A stretch of DNA of 8,514 nucleotides from Xanthobacteraceae bacterium (GTDB lineage Bacteria; Pseudomonadota; Alphaproteobacteria; Rhizobiales; Xanthobacteraceae). The notes under the pieces were generated by a model that was not told where the DNA came from, searched no databases, and worked only from the letters and a program-made list of their open reading frames with translations. This document shows positions 5,612 through 8,514 of the stretch, piece after piece. The stretch covers positions 1-8,514 of the forward strand of contig JASHYD010000565.1 of assembly GCA_030043175.1 (NCBI GenBank), given 5' to 3'. Both the position numbers and the translations under genes were made by a program. The first letter of the stretch is position 1, and each line of letters begins with the position of its first letter.

Positions 5612-6496
5612 TTATCGGCCGACTCTCGAACCGCCTAGCCTCTCATCGAATCCAAGAGCTTCGGCGGCCTCGCTGCGTCGGAGCCAAAAACGGCCGCGTC
5701 CGGCGGCAATCAGCATTCTCAGAACGCTGCCGTAGACGTTCGGTGCCGCTTGCACCGCGGCGCGCATGCAGGCGAGCCCTTGGTCAATCCGGCCGAGCTC
5801 GAGGAGACAGTAGCCGAGGTTCATGCGGGCGCGGTGATAGCCGGGGTTGCGCGCCAATACGGCCTCGAAGCGCTCGGCAGCGCGGGCGAAGTCGCCCTCA
5901 TATTGCAGCGCTATGCCGATTCCCTGCAGAGCATCCGGGTCCCCCGGTGCGATTGTCAGAGCGCGCGCGAAGTTTACTTTCGCGTTCGCCGCGTCGGCAA
6001 GGTCAAGACAGACGCCTCCCAGCAGCAGCGAGATCTCCCGTACGAGCGGCGCCGCTTGGAGGCCGCGCTCAAGTATGGTCTTGGCCTCGGCATAGCAGCG
6101 CTGAGTACGGAGCAGATCGCCGAGGGCGAGAAATGCGGGCGCGTAAACGGGCCGTCGCTCGATCGCCCGGTAGAGGACTTTTTGCGCATCCGCGAGACGG
6201 CCCATCTCGCGCAAGATCGCGGCGAGATCAGTTTCGAGCGCCGCATCCGCAACGCGGCGGGCGGCATCCTCGAGCACCTCGATCGCCTCGCGTGGGCGGT
6301 CTTGACGGAGCAGCACAGTACCCAACAGCCGCAGCGCGTCGGGATAGCGGGAGTCCTTCGGACGAACCTCCCGAGCGATGCGCTCCGCTTCGCCAAGGTC
6401 GCCGTGATTGGCGGCCGCCGTGGCTCGTGCCAGTGCATCCTTTTCGGCGGTCGGTCCGAAACGCCTGCTCCCGGAACTCGCCCTTTGCGTCTTCAT
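5612..6496 (-). CDS. Tetratricopeptide-repeat protein
   Basis: This 294-aa protein starts at ATG 6496-6494; the ribosome site is weak. After a basic N-terminus (residues 1-17) come about seven 34-residue TPR units, roughly 19-52, 53-86, 87-120, 121-154, 155-188, 189-222 and 223-256. Typical repeat signatures are LRLLGTVLLRQDRPREAIEV, AFLALGDLLRTQRCYAEAKT and MNLGYCLLELGRIDQGLACM. A short tail contains GRGRFWLRRSEAAEALG, a motif I remember from rhizobial TPR proteins. TPR arrays form a helical superhelix that binds partner proteins; no enzyme domain is attached, so it is probably an adaptor or scaffold. There is no signal peptide or membrane helix. It converges on the 236-aa gene, whose product could be its partner or merely a neighbour. 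Confidence 0.87.
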   Translation of the reverse strand: MKTQRASSGSRRFGPTAEKDALARATAAANHGDLGEAERIAREVRPKDSRYPDALRLLGTVLLRQDRPREAIEVLEDAARRVADAALETDLAAILREMGRLADAQKVLYRAIERRPVYAPAFLALGDLLRTQRCYAEAKTILERGLQAAPLVREISLLLGGVCLDLADAANAKVNFARALTIAPGDPDALQGIGIALQYEGDFARAAERFEAVLARNPGYHRARMNLGYCLLELGRIDQGLACMRAAVQAAPNVYGSVLRMLIAAGRGRFWLRRSEAAEALGFDERLGGSRVGR

Positions 6497-6558
6497 CGGC
6501 AGAGGTCCGGCCCGCGGCCTTTCGACGATCTCATCTTATTGGTACAAGATCTTTGATT

Positions 6559-6576
6559 ATCAGAGAATTTTCTGAT
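6559..6576. promoter_or_regulatory. 18-bp near-perfect palindrome upstream of the TPR gene
   Basis: ATCAGAGAATTTTCTGAT is symmetric except for one base pair. It lies 63-80 bases before the TPR start codon, in a locally AT-rich stretch, a normal place for an operator. No regulator is identifiable. Confidence 0.35.
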
Positions 6577-6614
6577 CGGAGCGGCGAGATTTCAACTCGC
6601 GCCCCTCCACTCCG
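6577..6614 (-). other. tRNA acceptor/T-arm-like hairpin
   Basis: On the minus strand, CGGAGTG (6614-6608) can pair over all 7 positions with CGCTCCG (6583-6577). Directly before the second strand is GCGAG-TTGAAAT-CTCGC (6600-6584), a perfect 5-bp stem with a 7-base loop. That is the geometry of a tRNA acceptor stem plus T arm with the D and anticodon arms missing. The loop differs from TTCRANY at its conserved C, and no CCA follows. It is most simply a decayed tRNA relic, an RNA hairpin in the TPR leader, or chance. Confidence 0.3.
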
Positions 6615-7545
6615 CAAATTAACTTTTGGGCAGCATAGACGTGCGTAGCTGTGCGCGCAAGGTTGAAAACAGAACGCTTTCCGGACGTACCATCAGTCTC
6701 TGACGAGTAGGTCAGGGCGGCTCATCGATGTGCTCGGCGGCCCATGTTCGAAATCTCGTCGATGGGAGCGAGGGGCGCGACTGCCGGAATTGTCAAACTT
6801 TTGCTGCCCGCCGCAGAGCCGGGCTCTCCCGTGGTTGTCAGGACGCGCAGAAGCAAGTTTGCCCCCGAAGAACAAGGCAGCAGTAGCAAGTTTCTATCCT
6901 CATGGAAAAGCCTCCCGATAACGCCGGCAATCCCGCCCTGCAGTGCAGCCATCGCACGACTGCGCTGAAGTTGGTCCCTCTTCATTCATATGAACGATTT
7001 CAAATAGCAAACCAGATTGAGCCTACCAATGTGCTGGGGCCGGAACGGTGATACCTCTGGGTCTCACGGCGAATTAGCCCTCTCCCTGCGCATAATCGTG
7101 ACGTGTCTCTATCGATATCTTTGGCTATCAGCCGTGTACACTCCCAAATGGGATACGACTCCAAAATCGCAGGCACGCTTTTAATAATGAGATTTCCGGA
7201 TTTGGCCTTGTGTTACGAGGAACGCCGGTCCAAACGGCGATGCGTAACTCTATCCCCTTTCCACGCGCCATGGCTGGCTGGCAGATCGGTGGCCCCCCTT
7301 GCCGCGCCTGCCGCTGCGAAAGAACGGGGCCCGCCGTGGCCCATAGGGTTGGCTCGTGATGGCAATTCCCCGCCCGCGGCCTCGACACGTCGGGAAGCGC
7401 CAGGACCAGGACGTGGCTTCGGCGATGGCTTACCCGCCCAGCGATCGCGCTTGGGGGGCGATCGACACGCGGGGATGCCGGCCGGACATCAGCGGCAGTA
7501 CGTGAAAGACAAATTCAAGAATTTTGCCGATCGTATGGTGATTGG
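6615..7545. other. Long stretch without a supportable gene
   Basis: Frames are open on both strands at 6722-6985 (-, 87 aa) and 6744-6968 (+, 74 aa); neither has a good ribosome site or a family I know. The minus product (AALQGGIAGVIGRLFHEDRN and onward) looks slightly more protein-like. From 6990 to 7545 all frames are short or low-complexity. A two-part hairpin lies at 7212-7248. A 48-codon frame from ATG 7360 (MAIPRPRPRHVGKRQDQD) has no support. I see no tRNA, terminator or mobile-element end. Confidence 0.4.
7212..7248. repeat. Interrupted inverted repeat
   Basis: GTTACG (7212-7217) pairs with CGTAAC (7243-7248), and inside it CGCCG (7223-7227) pairs with CGGCG (7235-7239) around a seven-base loop. 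The unpaired parts are 5 and 3 bases. There is no T tract, so it is not a typical terminator, and the outer boxes are the wrong way round for an integron attC site. Confidence 0.4.
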
Positions 7546-7971
7546 TTAGCGCTGCGTGACGTTAAGGCCGTGCGGCTTCAGCCATTCGCGGCCCTTTGCC
7601 AGCACACTTTCGAACAGCCCCGGCGGCAGAAATCCATAATCATATCGGTCCGTGCCAGGCACCTTGCGCAGATCGTAGCCGGGCCACACAAAGCGATTTG
7701 CTTCATCGACCATTACCCACGATCGATCCGCATCAAGACCAAGATGCTCTTTAACTTTCGCCGGAATTCGACGGCGCACTTTAAGTCGTTCGGGGCGTGA
7801 TGCGTAATCGGGAAGACCGTCACGATGATTTCATCGTTGACGCGCTTCACTCCGGCAACAATCTTGCAAGGGCCGATTTTTTCGCCCTTCCTCCGCGCCT
7901 TCGGCAGCTTCATGGCTCCATAGATACGAATACGAAATTACGAGGCCGCGTTCCGGCTCAGGCAGCGCCAT
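7546..7971 (-). pseudogene. PemK/MazF-like toxin gene with two opposite frameshifts
   Basis: The 5' frame from ATG 7971-7969 reads MALPEPERGLVISYSYLWSH and then EAAEGAEEGRKNRP. The match then moves to a second frame (CKIVAGVKRVNDEIIVTVFP, ITHHAPNDLKCAVE) and returns to the first (IPAKVKEHLGLDADRSWVMV, DEANRFVWPGYDLRKVPG, TDRYDYGFLPPGLFESVL). Joined, this is a 141-aa protein of the PemK-like growth-inhibitor type, a family of mRNA-cutting toxins; the E-x-N-x-F-x-WPG-x-D-x-R block is typical. One extra base near 7868-7872 (CCCTTGC) and one missing near 7765-7769 (GAATTCC) cancel out, so length and ends are preserved. As written, translation stops after 46 residues. It follows the small antitoxin-like gene by 9 bases, an operon layout. 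It is inactivated, or misread at two sites. Confidence 0.8.
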
Positions 7972-7980
7972 TGAGCTTCG

Positions 7981-8169
7981 TTATTTCGGATCAAGAAGCT
8001 TGTTGAGATGATCGTGCCGTGGGTCCATCTGCGCCGAGAACAGCTCTTCAGCTTCCTCCGGCGAAAGATCGGCTGTTTTCAAAACCACACGCCGCTTCGC
8101 TTTCAACGTGCCGTTTTCGAGGTGGCGTTCGCGATACCTGGCTTGTTTTTCGGCGTTGGTTAAGGCCAT
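7981..8169 (-). CDS. Small antitoxin-like protein
   Basis: The start at ATG 8169-8167 gives 62 aa beginning MALTNAEKQARYRERHLENG, a conserved opening I remember from small rhizobial and phage proteins. An in-frame ATG at 8220 would add 17 unlike residues and overlap the neighbouring remnant, so I reject it. The N-terminal half is basic and helical, suited to DNA binding. The C-terminal half is acidic (LSPEEAEELFSAQMDPRHDH), as in antitoxins that cover a toxin. Its stop is 9 bases before the toxin-like gene on the same strand. Together these point to the antitoxin of a two-gene module, by layout and composition rather than a proven family match. A 10-bp palindrome 30 bases upstream could be its own operator. 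Confidence 0.65.
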   Translation of the reverse strand: MALTNAEKQARYRERHLENGTLKAKRRVVLKTADLSPEEAEELFSAQMDPRHDHLNKLLDPK

Positions 8170-8198
8170 GGGTGCTGTCCCCGGTACATTGCAATCGC

Positions 8199-8208
8199 TT
8201 ACCGGTAA
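8199..8208. promoter_or_regulatory. Palindrome upstream of the antitoxin-like gene
   Basis: TTACCGGTAA is a perfect 10-bp palindrome 30 bases before ATG 8169. A related half site, GTACCGGGG on the minus strand, lies nearer the gene at 8178-8186. Antitoxins commonly repress their own promoter through such sites. No clear -35/-10 pair is seen. Confidence 0.35.
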
Positions 8209-8209
8209 C

Positions 8210-8347
8210 CTAACGTGCATTGCCGCGCGATTTCGAGAACTCGAGAAACGCGGCGGTCATCACGGCGCAGACAGTGTGACTGCCGATGTCCTCGCGGCTA
8301 GTGTCGCAACAGCCGTCCCGAAAGAACCCGGTCATCTTGCTTGGCAT
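8210..8347 (-). pseudogene. DUF2237 family remnant
   Basis: A 45-codon frame from ATG 8347-8345 to TAG 8212-8210 reads MPSKMTGFFRDGCCDTSRED, IGSHTVCAVMTAAFLEFSKS and RGNAR. This is the start of a DUF2237 protein, whose family has PMTGFFRDGCC near residue 20 and TVCAVMTAEFLxFSKxRGND after it. The family's second half, with YGFPGLKPGDRWCLC, is absent; the frame ends abruptly just before the antitoxin promoter region. The usual leader (NVLGxxLxPCS) is also damaged, since only RLMPSK remains before MTGFF. The function of DUF2237 is unknown. This copy is clearly incomplete, most likely cut off when the toxin-antitoxin segment arrived. Confidence 0.78.
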
Positions 8348-8429
8348 CAGGCGACGCGAGTTCGCGGATTCTTTCTGTTGTGGCGGTCCCGCGTCTGCAG
8401 CGCAGTGCGGGGGACTTCCATGCTCATCG

Positions 8430-8513
8430 TTAGCCTTCCGGCCGCGCCGCCCAAAGCGCGTCGAGACGCGCGTGCACGTACTCGAATTACTGTTCCGGAA
8501 CCGGTCCGAAGTC
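8430..8513 (-). pseudogene. Tail of an unidentified gene with an in-frame stop
   Basis: From the right edge the minus strand reads DFGPVPEQ, a TAA (8489-8487), then FEYVHARLDALWAARPEG and TAA (8432-8430). The composition across the stop is smooth and protein-like, so this looks like the end of a gene with one nonsense change (CAG TAA TTC). I do not recognise the family. Most of the gene, if present, lies right of the window. Confidence 0.35.
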
Positions 8514-8514
8514 G

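Noticed and set aside
5750..6556. 268-aa and 301-aa plus frames
   Set aside because: They mirror the TPR gene on the opposite strand; the TPR repeats settle the coding strand.
7212..7248. Integron attC site
   Set aside because: The outer boxes run GTT to AAC, the reverse of the AAC to GTT order in attC, and no cassette or integrase is nearby.
7128..7549. Frames of 86 aa (-) and 148 aa (+)
   Set aside because: Low-complexity products rich in Pro, Gly and Arg, without ribosome sites or recognisable motifs.
1..8514. CRISPR array or other regularly spaced repeats
   Set aside because: No repeat of 20 or more bases recurs with regular spacing; the only long identical block is the 26-bp porin segment, present twice.

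Overview
The window looks like a decaying accessory region of an alphaproteobacterium, most likely Bradyrhizobium or a close relative in the Rhizobiales. Supporting this are the high GC content, a DUF4118-type sensor kinase start, a small WRDRAEE-type protein typical of that group, porins ending in QRNFLY, an IS110/IS1111-like transposase, and a PemK-like toxin gene with its small partner. The genus is inferred from remembered protein families, not from a search.

Layout. 1-313 (-): 5' end of a membrane sensor histidine kinase with a one-base frameshift. 697-1170 (+): two small intact hypothetical genes. 1170-1404 (+): remnant of the ClpA N-terminal domain with a lost start codon, a stop and a frameshift. 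1432-1957 (+): C-terminal part of a frameshifted porin, followed by a clear intrinsic terminator (1983-2014). 2220-2490 (+): a second, more decayed copy of the same porin region. 2641-3207 (-): intact cysteine-cluster (YkgJ-like) protein. 3507-3556: an AT-rich patch with stacked dyads. 3557-4440 (-): IS1111-like remnant. 4440-4803 (+): 3' end of a group II intron (maturase tail, domain V, domain VI-like hairpin). 4891-5601 (+) and 5612-6496 (-): two intact convergent genes, an uncharacterised 236-aa protein and a 294-aa TPR protein. 6497-7545: mostly without a supportable gene. 7546-8169 (-): toxin-antitoxin-like pair whose toxin gene carries two opposite frameshifts. 8210-8513 (-): DUF2237 remnant and another gene tail with an in-frame stop.

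No operon spans the window. The only genes that plausibly work together are the antitoxin/toxin-like pair and perhaps the convergent 236-aa and TPR genes. Intact genes (2641-3207, 4891-6496) sit among at least eight broken ones, so this resembles an insertion hot spot or island edge. Many breaks are single-base indels, so sequencing error must be excluded before all are called pseudogenes. I found no convincing new multi-gene system. The most unusual items are the net-zero double frameshift in the toxin gene, the abutting IS1111 and group II intron remnants, and a tRNA acceptor/T-arm-like hairpin upstream of the TPR gene.
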